From the IMG/VR virus record IMGVR_UViG_3300017991_000191, positions 1 to 41,585 of that record: 41,585 nt of DNA; one strand, 5' to 3'. A program made the position numbers and the translations under genes. Within the stretch, counting starts at the first letter, position 1. The number at the start of each line of letters is the position of its first letter. Origin of the DNA: a virus. The notes under the pieces were generated by a model, which had not been told where the DNA came from, did not search any database, and was given only the letters and a program-made list of their open reading frames with translations. Shown piece by piece: positions 1 to 5,930 of this stretch.

Positions 1-180
1 GCAGCCTCTCGATGCGCGGACCGGTCGTGGCAATCCACTGTCCGTGCTGCCCGGTTGCGACGTTGGCTATGAGTAGCCATACATCACCCCCGTTTCCAGG
101 ATGTTAGCGGGACTATACAGCCCGCATGCCTAACACCCGTCTAATTGTGTGGGGATTGCGCCGATAGATTTGACGTTCGT

Positions 181-211
181 CCCCGTTTGCTTTTGTGCCC
201 CGTTTGCTTTT
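181..211 (+). repeat. Tandem 14-bp direct repeat
   Basis: CCCCGTTTGCTTTT occurs at 181-194 and again at 198-211, separated by GTG (period 17). It lies downstream of the leftward promoter-like site at 259-287. Function is unknown; a protein-binding site is possible. Confidence 0.75.
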
Positions 212-258
212 GGCTTCCTGCCGATTTGGGCTTGTCGGCTTCCTTGATCGACACGTAA

Positions 259-287
259 AGTATAACACACGCTCCGCGCATACGCAA
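259..287 (-). promoter_or_regulatory. Leftward sigma-70-like promoter
   Basis: On the minus strand, TTGCGT (287-282) and TATACT (264-259) are separated by exactly 17 nt. Both hexamers are close to the bacterial -35/-10 consensus. Transcription would start near 252 and run left off the window edge. No certain gene lies downstream, only a short frame starting with ATG at 80 that stays open to the edge. Confidence 0.5.
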
Positions 288-360
288 GCGCAAAGTGCAT
301 TTCGCGTGCTATTTTTCCATAAGTCCTTGTGTAGCAAGGGTTTGCGCGCATGCCATTTCC

Positions 361-379
361 CAGGTTTTTCAATTACCTG
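361..379 (+). other. Short perfect hairpin
   Basis: CAGGT (361-365) and ACCTG (375-379) are inverted and separated by 9 nt. The hairpin lies between two members of the GCGCGCAA repeat family, and no T-tract follows, so it is not an obvious terminator. Confidence 0.35.
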
Positions 380-588
380 TAATTCCTACTGAAAAATAAT
401 AGATATAGCATGTCACTCTCGCGCGCAAAAGCAATCCCTTATGTGACAACGGTTTACAACACGTTTGTAGTTAATGTCACGCAGTAAGTGCGCGTGACTG
501 TCATACCGCGCGCAAAGACAATCCCTTATGTGGCAAGGGTTTGCGCGGCAAATGCTATCGTGCACGCTAGTTTTGCAAAACTCTTTTT

Positions 589-626
589 ATACACGTGTGC
601 GTGCGTGCGTGTGCGCGTGTGCGTAC
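589..626. other. Perfect 38-nt purine-pyrimidine alternation
   Basis: Every base from 589 to 626 alternates purine and pyrimidine; the tract is mostly GT/GC dinucleotides. Such tracts favour left-handed (Z) DNA under negative supercoiling and melt unusually. It sits inside the iteron-like region. Confidence 0.7.
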
Positions 627-774
627 TACTTCTCATTGTCGTTAAAGTCTTTTTGTAAAACAGCGCGCAAGATAGCAGTTAGCTTGTAAGTGTAGTAATG
701 ACAAGGCATTGGCTTTGCGCGCAGGTATGACACTCGCCGACACTACCTTACACTTGAGAAAAGGTCGGCTTGAA

Positions 775-825
775 CTACGGTAAAAACCGTAGATGGCGCA
801 TACGATTCACCCAATTCGTATGCGC
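775..825. other. Two tandem perfect hairpins
   Basis: The first stem is CTACGGT (775-781) with ACCGTAG (786-792), loop AAAA. The second is GCGCATACGA (796-805) with TCGTATGCGC (816-825), 10 bp with a 10-nt loop. Neither is followed by a T-tract on either strand, so classical terminators are unlikely. They may be protein-binding palindromes or replication structures. Confidence 0.65.
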
Positions 826-963
826 TTGTCATAACAATTCGTGTGCTTCGATCTGACTGGCTTTCTCGTAGGGGTGGCTGTTGTCATTCACCGATAGTAG
901 ATCGGCCAACACGGACGAATCTGGGGCGATCTGGGGCAAGGTAGACCGTAGTGTGGTGGGCGC

Positions 964-989
964 AAAAGAAAGGCCGGATAGACCGGCCT
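964..989 (-). terminator. Leftward rho-independent terminator of micro-operon
   Basis: Read on the minus strand, AGGCCGG (989-983), a 5-nt loop and CCGGCCT (977-971) form a perfect 7-bp stem followed by TTCTTTT (970-964). It lies just past the last small leftward gene, whose stop is at 1013, and so closes that transcription unit. No T-tract follows on the plus strand. Confidence 0.85.
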
Positions 990-1012
990 GTTGTGGGGAG
1001 GATTGTGGGGGG

Positions 1013-1132
1013 TTAGTGATTGCTGCCGTTGACTCTGCCGTAGACACGTGCCTGGGAACGCTCATAGGCGAATCGGTCAGTGTGTGTGTCCTTGCGTGTG
1101 TCCTTGCGTGTGCGTTTTACTGTGCGTTTCAT
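1013..1132 (-). CDS. Small basic protein with RKDT repeats (39 aa)
   Basis: This short leftward frame was read directly from the sequence. ATG at 1132 follows GGAGG with an 8-nt gap, inside a 30-bp leader identical to that of the gene at 1188-1352. The N-terminal half is very basic and repetitive (KRT, KRT, RKDT, RKDT), so the GT-rich DNA at 1081-1120 is coding here. The remainder is FAYERSQARVYGRVNGSNH. No domain is recognised. The basic repeats suggest nucleic-acid or protein binding, which is inference. It is the last gene of a three-gene leftward unit ending at the terminator 964-989. A competing minus-strand frame (829-1065) overlaps it but lacks a leader. Confidence 0.6.
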   Translation of the reverse strand: MKRTVKRTRKDTRKDTHTDRFAYERSQARVYGRVNGSNH

Positions 1133-1137
1133 TGTAC

Positions 1138-1167
1138 GTTCCTCCACTAAGGTTTACGAATTGCCCG
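1138..1167 (-). repeat. 30-bp gene-junction repeat, copy 1
   Basis: This copy is identical over 30 bp to 1358-1387. On the minus strand it encodes the end of a short peptide (RAIRKP then stop TAG), immediately followed by the GGAGG site of the next gene. Here the upstream reading frame (TILFIRAIRKP) has no normal start, so this copy looks like a duplicated junction whose leader peptide has been lost. Confidence 0.85.
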
Positions 1168-1187
1168 TATGAAAAGGATTGTGGGGG

Positions 1188-1352
1188 CTATAGCGGCCTG
1201 CGTTCGTATTGCCATTCGGCGCATGATTCAAACCCGTTGACATACTCGGCGTCAGTGATTCTTTCTTCGTTTGCGAGATCGAGAAGCACGTTCTGCACCC
1301 ACAATAGCGGGTTTAGTGTGTCTGGCTTTACAGATTCATATGCACTGTTCAT
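1188..1352 (-). CDS. Small acidic hypothetical protein (54 aa)
   Basis: This leftward frame starts with ATG at 1352, 8 nt after a perfect GGAGG (1365-1361), and ends TAG at 1188. The protein starts MNSAYESVKPDTLNP and has a predicted amphipathic middle (LLWVQNVLLDLANEERITDAEYV) and an acidic, aromatic end. Composition is that of a folded small protein, but no family is recognised. It follows the 24-residue membrane peptide across the 30-bp junction. Its stop is followed by CCCCCACAATCC, also found after the stop of the next gene, so the two genes look like cassettes with shared borders. Early host-directed function is plausible from the location but unproven. Confidence 0.65.
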   Translation of the reverse strand: MNSAYESVKPDTLNPLLWVQNVLLDLANEERITDAEYVNGFESCAEWQYERRPL

Positions 1353-1357
1353 TGCGT

Positions 1358-1387
1358 GTTCCTCCACTAAGGTTTACGAATTGCCCG
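1358..1387 (-). repeat. 30-bp gene-junction repeat, copy 2
   Basis: Identical to 1138-1167. On the minus strand it contains the last codons of the 24-residue membrane peptide, its TAG stop and the GGAGG of the 54-residue gene. Confidence 0.85.
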
Positions 1388-1441
1388 GATAATGAACAAC
1401 CAAGGCAGAACCCAGAGACATATACCGGCCATTAGACCCAT
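1367..1441 (-). CDS. Tiny hydrophobic membrane peptide (24 aa)
   Basis: ATG at 1441 is 8 nt after GGAG. The peptide is almost entirely one membrane-spanning stretch (GLMAGICLWVLPWLFII) with a basic tail (RAIRKP), the inside-positive orientation expected for an inner-membrane peptide. It is the first frame after the promoter 1456-1484, and its stop lies next to the ribosome-binding site of the following gene. It could be a small membrane effector, a toxin-like peptide or merely a leader that couples translation. Its shortness keeps confidence moderate. Confidence 0.5.
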   Translation of the reverse strand: MGLMAGICLWVLPWLFIIRAIRKP

Positions 1442-1455
1442 ACTACAGTCTCCGC

Positions 1456-1484
1456 ACTATACAGTACCAAACAAAGATGAGCAA
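1456..1484 (-). promoter_or_regulatory. Leftward promoter of micro-operon
   Basis: On the minus strand TTGCTC (1484-1479) and TATAGT (1461-1456) are 17 nt apart. TATAGT is also the -10 of the two long shared promoters (1863-1868 and near 41330). A start near 1449 would leave only a few bases before the GGAG of the 24-residue gene. Confidence 0.6.
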
Positions 1485-1840
1485 AGAGAACTCCATACGC
1501 ATAGTCTACTACATGTTTGTTGCTGACGCAAGCACAAAATGACAGATTATGCAACATAATCCGCCGTAGTCGTGTGGTAGGTGGCCAACCAATAGCCTCG
1601 CATGAAGCCTGCTGGCCGGTTTTATTGGACTGTGTGATCGGTCTGGCCGATGACCGGGGGTAGCACCCTGCGTGTGAGGGCGTGATGAGCGGGTCCCCAT
1701 ATATAGCCCCCCCAATCCATACCATTTTTTCCTCCATAGTATGACCCGCACAATCGTTATAACCGGACTTACTACTATGACCCGTAGTAGTTTTTGCGAT
1801 TTTTTGGAGGAAAAATGTTTCAGAAGGCGACTTAGGGGCC
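1485..1840. other. Intergenic region between divergent units
   Basis: No convincing gene is seen. Long minus-strand frames (1432-1965 and 1509-2021) run through it but look compositionally random. It has several short dyads, for example ACTACT/AGTAGT around 1769-1789 followed by TTTTT, a weak terminator-like structure that would insulate the rightward promoter. The direct repeat TA(G/C)TATGACCCG(C/T)A occurs at about 1737 and 1773. Confidence 0.4.
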
Positions 1841-1880
1841 GTTTTGGGTTGTATTGAGCCGGTATAGTAGAGGGGAGTGG
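1841..1880 (+). promoter_or_regulatory. Late-arm promoter, copy of 40-bp shared element
   Basis: The element contains GGTTGTATTGAGCCGG then TATAGT (1863-1868) then AGAGGGG. It matches 32 of 40 positions with the minus-strand element at 41316-41355. TATAGT is a good -10, but no normal -35 lies 16-18 nt upstream; the conserved part is the spacer. This suggests an activator-dependent or phage-specific promoter. It precedes the whole rightward structural arm. Confidence 0.6.
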
Positions 1881-1954
1881 TGAAGTTGGCCAGTTCCTTT
1901 TTAGAGGGCAAAAACGGGCGATTGAAACGAAACAAATAGCACGGGAGAAAGTAA

Positions 1955-2344
1955 ATGGGTGACATGTTTTTGAGCGATAATGTAGGCCGTCGTGTGCCTC
2001 CACATGTTCATGCGTGCGCACCTGTGGCTGCGAGTGGGGTCACGTTGACAGATGCGGCGACGGGTGGGGATCATACTCAGACAGTTGTGGGCGGTGCGAC
2101 GTATGCGTTTACCTGTCTGCCGAATATCGCGGATCAGGGGACGGAGATGGATGACACATTCGTTTTTGGACTGGCTGATGCGACGGCTGAGGCGAATCAG
2201 ATTTGGATTTGTCCGCCGTATCAGACCATCATCATTCAAGTGCCGGTAGGAACGACTTCGTTGCACTATCAGAGCCTCGCGAACGGCGGGTCTGGTAAAT
2301 TGAGACGGATTCATCAGTCGAATAATACATATGACACTCCGTAA
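1955..2344 (+). CDS. Hypothetical protein, first gene of late arm (129 aa)
   Basis: ATG at 1955 follows GGGAG with 7 nt spacing, and the stop overlaps the next start as TAATG. The protein is rich in Gly, Thr, Ala and beta-branched residues, with segments such as TYAFTCLPNIAD, FVFGLADATAEANQIWICPP and TIIIQVPVGTTSLHY. This looks like a small beta-rich, virion-type fold. No signal peptide or membrane segment is present. I do not recognise the family. Its place as the first late gene, ahead of the packaging genes, would suit a minor head or decoration protein, but this is inference. Confidence 0.75.
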   Translation: MGDMFLSDNVGRRVPPHVHACAPVAASGVTLTDAATGGDHTQTVVGGATYAFTCLPNIADQGTEMDDTFVFGLADATAEANQIWICPPYQTIIIQVPVGTTSLHYQSLANGGSGKLRRIHQSNNTYDTP

Positions 2345-2829
2345 TGGCGCGACGAAAAAAGGGGGAATTGACTAAGTGCTGTACAAAATGTGGCAAGGAA
2401 AAGCCATCAACAGCAGAATATTTTCCAAACAAATATAAGGATCACAAGGTTGTTGGCCTTCAAGCACATTGTAAAGAGTGTAAATCGGCCTATATGAAGG
2501 AGTATTGGGCACGAAATAAGGACAAATGGAAAAGATATAACAAAGAATGGGCGGAAAAAAATCCAGAACGGCACAGAAAAATAGAACGCAGGTCTCGATT
2601 GAAGTGCAGATATGGTATTACAGATAATGAATATCAAGAAATGTATGATGACCAAGAAGGCAAGTGTAAGATTTGTGGCAAGAAAATCTCACACGAAAAG
2701 TTATGCATAGACCATGACCACGAAACAGAGCGCGTACGTGGTTTACTCTGCTATTCATGCAATAATTTTGTTGGACACGTTGAACTAAATGGACATTTGT
2801 TGCCGTTAATTTTTGAGCACATAGAATAA
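2344..2829 (+). CDS. Endonuclease VII-like (HNH superfamily) nuclease
   Basis: The 161-residue protein has an N-terminal zinc knuckle pair (C13/C16 and C43/C46), a Lys/Trp/Glu-rich middle helix (about 50-90), then the recombination endonuclease VII signature: CKIC (108-111), IDHDHET (122-128) and CYSC (136-139). In this family the DHDH histidines and aspartates bind metal, and the enzyme cuts branched or specific DNA. The gene overlaps its neighbour upstream as TAATG and ends one base before the next ATG. It is clearly more AT-rich than the structural genes, and its first residues (RRKKGELTK) reappear at the start of the next gene with different codons. That pattern suggests acquisition as a free-standing homing endonuclease. 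Confidence 0.85.
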   Translation: MARRKKGELTKCCTKCGKEKPSTAEYFPNKYKDHKVVGLQAHCKECKSAYMKEYWARNKDKWKRYNKEWAEKNPERHRKIERRSRLKCRYGITDNEYQEMYDDQEGKCKICGKKISHEKLCIDHDHETERVRGLLCYSCNNFVGHVELNGHLLPLIFEHIE

Positions 2830-3264
2830 ATGGCGAAAAGAAGAAAAAAAGGCGAACTAACAAAATTAGGCGAACGAATTGACTTGTTATTGGCTAAATG
2901 GGTCAAGAAACGTGACAAATATACTTGTCTATGGTGTGGATCACATAACAATCTTCATGCAGCGCATATAATTCCAAAACGTGAAGGACATATATATCGG
3001 TGGAATAGCAACAATGTCATTACACTATGCCTTCGTTGTCATCTTGAACGTCTCCATAAAGACCCATTAGCTTTTGCTGAATGGTTCCACGAAGCGTTTC
3101 CGGGCCGATACCGGGCGTTGAAGCTCATCGGTAAGCGGCCCAAGAAGTATTCTGCCGATGAACGAAAGCGAATGATTGAGGAGTTGGAGGATAAGATTCG
3201 TGCCCGCGAAAACGCAAGATCAGGCGACTGCTGCACGCATGGCTCTGGCAGCGAAGAAGGGTAA
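2830..3264 (+). CDS. HNH endonuclease (144 aa)
   Basis: The protein has a classical HNH core: CLWC (33-36), HAAHIIPK (43-50), NNVITLC (61-67) and CLRCH (67-71). This is a zinc-stabilised ββα-metal nuclease fold. HNH proteins next to the terminase are known in many cos-type phages to be needed for end cleavage with the terminase, so a packaging role is plausible; a homing role is the alternative. The first two thirds are AT-rich like the preceding nuclease, and base composition shifts towards the phage average near 3070, suggesting a chimeric origin. The start MAKRRKKGELTK parallels that of the upstream gene. Its end overlaps the next gene by 65 nt. Confidence 0.85.
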   Translation: MAKRRKKGELTKLGERIDLLLAKWVKKRDKYTCLWCGSHNNLHAAHIIPKREGHIYRWNSNNVITLCLRCHLERLHKDPLAFAEWFHEAFPGRYRALKLIGKRPKKYSADERKRMIEELEDKIRARENARSGDCCTHGSGSEEG

Positions 3265-3376
3265 GATACCGGTGTCTAAGTTACAGGGTGCGGCACGATC
3301 TATGTATAAAAGCATGTCGGCGGGAAAGTTGAAGCATTTTACTCATAAAAGCCCATTCAAGGGAGCAAGGAAGTGA
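3200..3376 (+). CDS. Small DUF3008-like protein (58 aa)
   Basis: I place the start at GTG 3200, nine bases after GGAGG, which gives MPAKTQDQATAARMALAAK. An upstream in-frame ATG at 3176 lies deep in the nuclease gene and has no such site. The sequence PAK...Q..A..MALAAKKGKIPVSKLQGAARSMYKSMS resembles the small, Lys/Ala-rich DUF3008-type proteins found in bacteria and phages. Function of that family is unknown. The ending is basic (HKSPFKGARK). It overlaps both neighbours, so it is translated within the packaging-gene cluster. Confidence 0.7.
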   Translation: MPAKTQDQATAARMALAAKKGKIPVSKLQGAARSMYKSMSAGKLKHFTHKSPFKGARK

Positions 3377-3618
3377 AAGCGATAAAAAAGAAGTGGGGAG
3401 ACCCGATTGATCTTGAATGGGTGGATGCAATATCTGAGTCTGGTTGGAAATCATCATCAGAATTGGACAAAACACCGCCAGAATGTCTGTGCAAGACGCG
3501 CGGTTACTTTGTCGGAATGACGGAATGTATGATTATCGTGGCCCACACTATCAGCAGTGGCGAGGTTATTGGAGTGCAGTGGATACCTAAAGGAATGATA
3601 GTGCGGGAGATTACATAA
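3373..3618 (+). CDS. Conserved small phage protein, unknown function (81 aa)
   Basis: The start is GTG at 3373, overlapping the previous stop as GTGA, and the stop overlaps the next ATG as TAATG. The protein contains IDLEWVDAISESGWKS, a Cys pair (PPECLCKTRGYFVG) and a hydrophobic strand (CMIIVAHTI) followed by IGVQWIPKGMI. This pattern of W-D-A..S.GW...E.....C...GYF is familiar from small, uncharacterised phage proteins usually lying near terminase genes. No catalytic motif is visible. Confidence 0.7.
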   Translation: MKAIKKKWGDPIDLEWVDAISESGWKSSSELDKTPPECLCKTRGYFVGMTECMIIVAHTISSGEVIGVQWIPKGMIVREIT

Positions 3619-4016
3619 TGGCGAAGAAAAAGAAAAGCGCAGACAAACCAGATGTCCGACAGCTTGGTCAGAAGTCCAGGGCTGGCAGGATGATGAGTGA
3701 ATTCCTTCGGGCCATCGGTTCGGAAACTACGGAGACCATTCGCCATCCGATTACCGGCAAACGTGAGCTGGTGACGAAGGCTGAAGCAGTAGCCCGGAAG
3801 ATTTGGGAAAAGGCTCTTGGACGTGAGTGGGATTGGGACGAGAAGAAATACATCGAGACTGAAGTTTCATTAAGCTGGATGAAGCTGCTCCTGGAACGGG
3901 TTGAAGGAAAAGCGGGGGGAGAGGAAGCGAGCAATGATACGGCGGTTGTGGATCGGATAAGTGATATTAATCGAGACAGGTTGAATGCGCTGGCTGAAGG
4001 AGATGAGAACGAGTGA
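3618..4016 (+). CDS. Putative terminase small subunit
   Basis: The 132-residue protein lies directly before the large terminase gene and overlaps it by 4 bases. It begins with a basic stretch (MAKKKKSADKPD), then ITGKRELVTKAEAVARKIWEKALG, a helix-rich segment, and an acidic end (LAEGDENE). Small terminase subunits are short DNA-recognition proteins encoded just upstream of the large subunit, and this size and position fit. No HTH is certain by eye, so the assignment rests mainly on context. Confidence 0.55.
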   Translation: MAKKKKSADKPDVRQLGQKSRAGRMMSEFLRAIGSETTETIRHPITGKRELVTKAEAVARKIWEKALGREWDWDEKKYIETEVSLSWMKLLLERVEGKAGGEEASNDTAVVDRISDINRDRLNALAEGDENE

Positions 4017-5923
4017 TCGGAAAGGGACTTACACAGCACCCTAAACTCGCGGAACCTTTTCCTTCCAGTCGTCGGTTCTGGACGTGCCCAAAAACAGGTC
4101 TCAAAGTCCCGAAACGAAAAGACGAGAATCTGCAATGGCGCGAGAGGACGCTGCGAGCAGCGGACAAAGACCCTATTCTTCGTGCCGACCTCTTGGCCGC
4201 GAGTCGGGATAGCAGCCTCTTTTGGTTGAATCTGTTCGCCTGGACGTACTGGCAGTTTGAGACCGATCCAGAAACCGGCAAGCAAAGACCGGCTCAACAA
4301 ACTCATCAGCCGTTTATTCCTTGGGAATGTCAGGATGAGGCGTGGGAAGCATTCGAGTACGCTTTTGAAAACGGTGAGGATATTCTGGTTGCAAAAAGTC
4401 GAGATATGGGGGCATCTTGGCTGTGTGCATTATTTTGTCATCATAAATGGTTATTTCGGCCCGATTGTCAGATACGCGAGATGTCGCGTAAGGAATTTTA
4501 TGTCGATGGGCCGACATCAGATAGTCTGTTTTGGAAGCATGATTATCTCAATACTTGGTTGCCTTCATGGATGCGGCCCCCTGGTGTGACAGAACGGGGC
4601 ACGAAGAATCGAACAAAATTGCGCATTCATAACGAACTGAACGGTGCGACGATAGCCGGTGAAACGACGGCTAAGCACGCTATGTCCGGTGGTCGGTGTC
4701 AGTTGCTTTTGCTGGATGAGTTCGCCAAGGTTGATAATGGCGAAGAAATTCGAACGGCTACGGCTGATGTGACGCCGTGCCGGATTGTAAATTCAACGCC
4801 TGCGGGCGCTGGTACAGAGTATAGCCGGTGGAAGAACAGCGGCCAGATCACGGTGGTTCCGTTGATGTTCTGGGAGCATCCGGAAAAGGGTTCTGGCCGA
4901 TTTGTGATTCAAGAACAAGATACGAAAAAATATCAGATCAGCTCGCCCTGGCTTGAGAATCAGAAGAAGCGACGGACGCCTAAAGAGATCGCTCAGGAAT
5001 GTTACGCAGAAGATTTAGAGGCTGGTGACACATTCTTCGATACGAGTGAGTTGGATAAGTACATAGCTCTGTACTCAAAAGAGCCAGGTGCACGATTCAA
5101 TATCAAGGTGAAAGACAAGATTGCCGATGCTGATATACCCAACGTCATCAAACGACGGGACCAGAGCTTCTTTAGCATCCGTAAGGCGTCGAATGGCAAT
5201 CTCGAAGTCTGGGTTGATCTCATTGATGGACGACCGGATCAGGTCAACACCTACATTTTCGGAATTGACACTTCAACAGGTCGAGGAGCTTCTGAATCGG
5301 TCGTGTCGATCAAATGCAAGCAGACCGGCGAAATCATAGCGAAGTGGAAATCGCGGACAACGAGGCCGGATCAGTTTGCTAAGATAATCATCGCTCTGGC
5401 CGTTTGGTGCGGAGGGTCAAACGGTCAGAAATTGCCGTTTTTGAAGTGGGAGAAGAATGGTCCTGGATTGGACTTGGGTAAGCGACTGGTTAAGGAGCTG
5501 AAATATCCTTATTATTATAAGTCTGAACAAGAAGGGATCGTAGGCGAGAAGAAAACGGATAAATATGGTTGGCATTCGAGCCGCGATAGTAAAGAACTAT
5601 TGTTGCGGGCGTATGAGCGAGCGTTGTATCAAGGACGGATCATCAATCACGATAAACGTGGTCTGGAACAGGCGAAATACTATATTTATTATCCAGGTGG
5701 CGGGGTAGGACCGGCTGAATTGCAGGATAAAAAGGCAGCCGAGATGCTTCTCCACGGTGACATTGTGATTGCCGATGCTCTTACGGTAGATGACAGAGAT
5801 GTAGCGAGGCCAAAGAAAGTCGGGGTGAAAGCGCCCTGGAATAGCTGGGGGGCGAGATATGAGGATTGGAAGCGGAAGAAACAACGAACAAAAGGTTGGC
5901 GAAAAAAATACGATTTTCGTTGA
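4013..5923 (+). CDS. terL: Terminase large subunit (packaging ATPase-nuclease)
   Basis: The start is GTG at 4013, overlapping the previous TGA. This 636-residue protein has the expected two-domain plan. The ATPase domain carries a degenerate Walker A, VAKSRDMGAS (126-135), and Walker B, LLLLDEF (231-237). Motif III is probably VNSTPAGAG (259-267). The C-terminal RNase H-like nuclease starts at YIFGIDTSTGRGASE (D419), with further acidic residues near DIVIADALTVDD. Size is normal for the family. It pumps DNA into the prohead through the portal encoded next, and cuts the concatemer. The C-terminus is basic (RKKQRTKGWRKKYDFR). Confidence 0.95.
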   Translation: MIGKGLTQHPKLAEPFPSSRRFWTCPKTGLKVPKRKDENLQWRERTLRAADKDPILRADLLAASRDSSLFWLNLFAWTYWQFETDPETGKQRPAQQTHQPFIPWECQDEAWEAFEYAFENGEDILVAKSRDMGASWLCALFCHHKWLFRPDCQIREMSRKEFYVDGPTSDSLFWKHDYLNTWLPSWMRPPGVTERGTKNRTKLRIHNELNGATIAGETTAKHAMSGGRCQLLLLDEFAKVDNGEEIRTATADVTPCRIVNSTPAGAGTEYSRWKNSGQITVVPLMFWEHPEKGSGRFVIQEQDTKKYQISSPWLENQKKRRTPKEIAQECYAEDLEAGDTFFDTSELDKYIALYSKEPGARFNIKVKDKIADADIPNVIKRRDQSFFSIRKASNGNLEVWVDLIDGRPDQVNTYIFGIDTSTGRGASESVVSIKCKQTGEIIAKWKSRTTRPDQFAKIIIALAVWCGGSNGQKLPFLKWEKNGPGLDLGKRLVKELKYPYYYKSEQEGIVGEKKTDKYGWHSSRDSKELLLRAYERALYQGRIINHDKRGLEQAKYYIYYPGGGVGPAELQDKKAAEMLLHGDIVIADALTVDDRDVARPKKVGVKAPWNSWGARYEDWKRKKQRTKGWRKKYDFR

Positions 5924-5930
5924 GAGATAA

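Larger units (their letters stand above)
319..732. repeat. Iteron-like GCGCGCAA hairpin repeat family
   Basis: Related units of about 35 nt share the plan TGTCAnnnn-GCGCGCAAA-n-CAATCCCTTATGTG. Copies lie at 411-447 and 499-534 (plus strand) and, inverted, at 703-732. A diverged inverted half copy is at 319-350. The copy at 508-548 can fold on itself: CCCTT/AAGGG is enclosed by CGCGCAAA/TTTGCGCG. A further GCGCGCAA core lies at 663-670. Repeated units in both orientations suggest binding sites for a replication initiator or terminase; this is inference. Confidence 0.6.
81..963. other. Gene-poor repeat-rich region, possible origin or packaging site
   Basis: I see no convincing gene here. Open frames on both strands lack ribosome-binding sites and have odd composition. 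The region instead holds a tandem 14-mer, a leftward promoter-like site, GCGCGCAA-centred repeats, a 38-nt alternating purine-pyrimidine tract and two perfect hairpins, described separately. Such a cluster outside the coding arms is what a replication origin or packaging/terminus region often looks like. That role is inference, as no family-specific origin signature is recognised. Confidence 0.5.

Noticed and set aside
1-80. Minus-strand frame with ATG at 80 open to the window edge
   Set aside because: Only 26 codons with weak spacing to a G-rich site; a different frame here fits the HTH gene if ends join, so neither can be called from this window.
319-548. CRISPR array
   Set aside because: The repeat units are few, vary in sequence and orientation and have no uniform spacers; they look like protein-binding or origin repeats.
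829-1065. Minus-strand frame of 78 codons ending SQIEAHELL
   Set aside because: It runs straight through the terminator at 964-989, begins inside the better-supported 39-residue gene and has no ribosome-binding site, so I treat it as chance.
1432-2021. Two long overlapping minus-strand frames (177 and 170 codons)
   Set aside because: Composition is random-looking, no ribosome-binding sites, and both run across the late promoter and into the first late gene.
3967-4306. Long minus-strand frames opposite terL (3668-4306, 3967-4281)
   Set aside because: They are shadows of well-supported terminase genes, with no leaders or domain.
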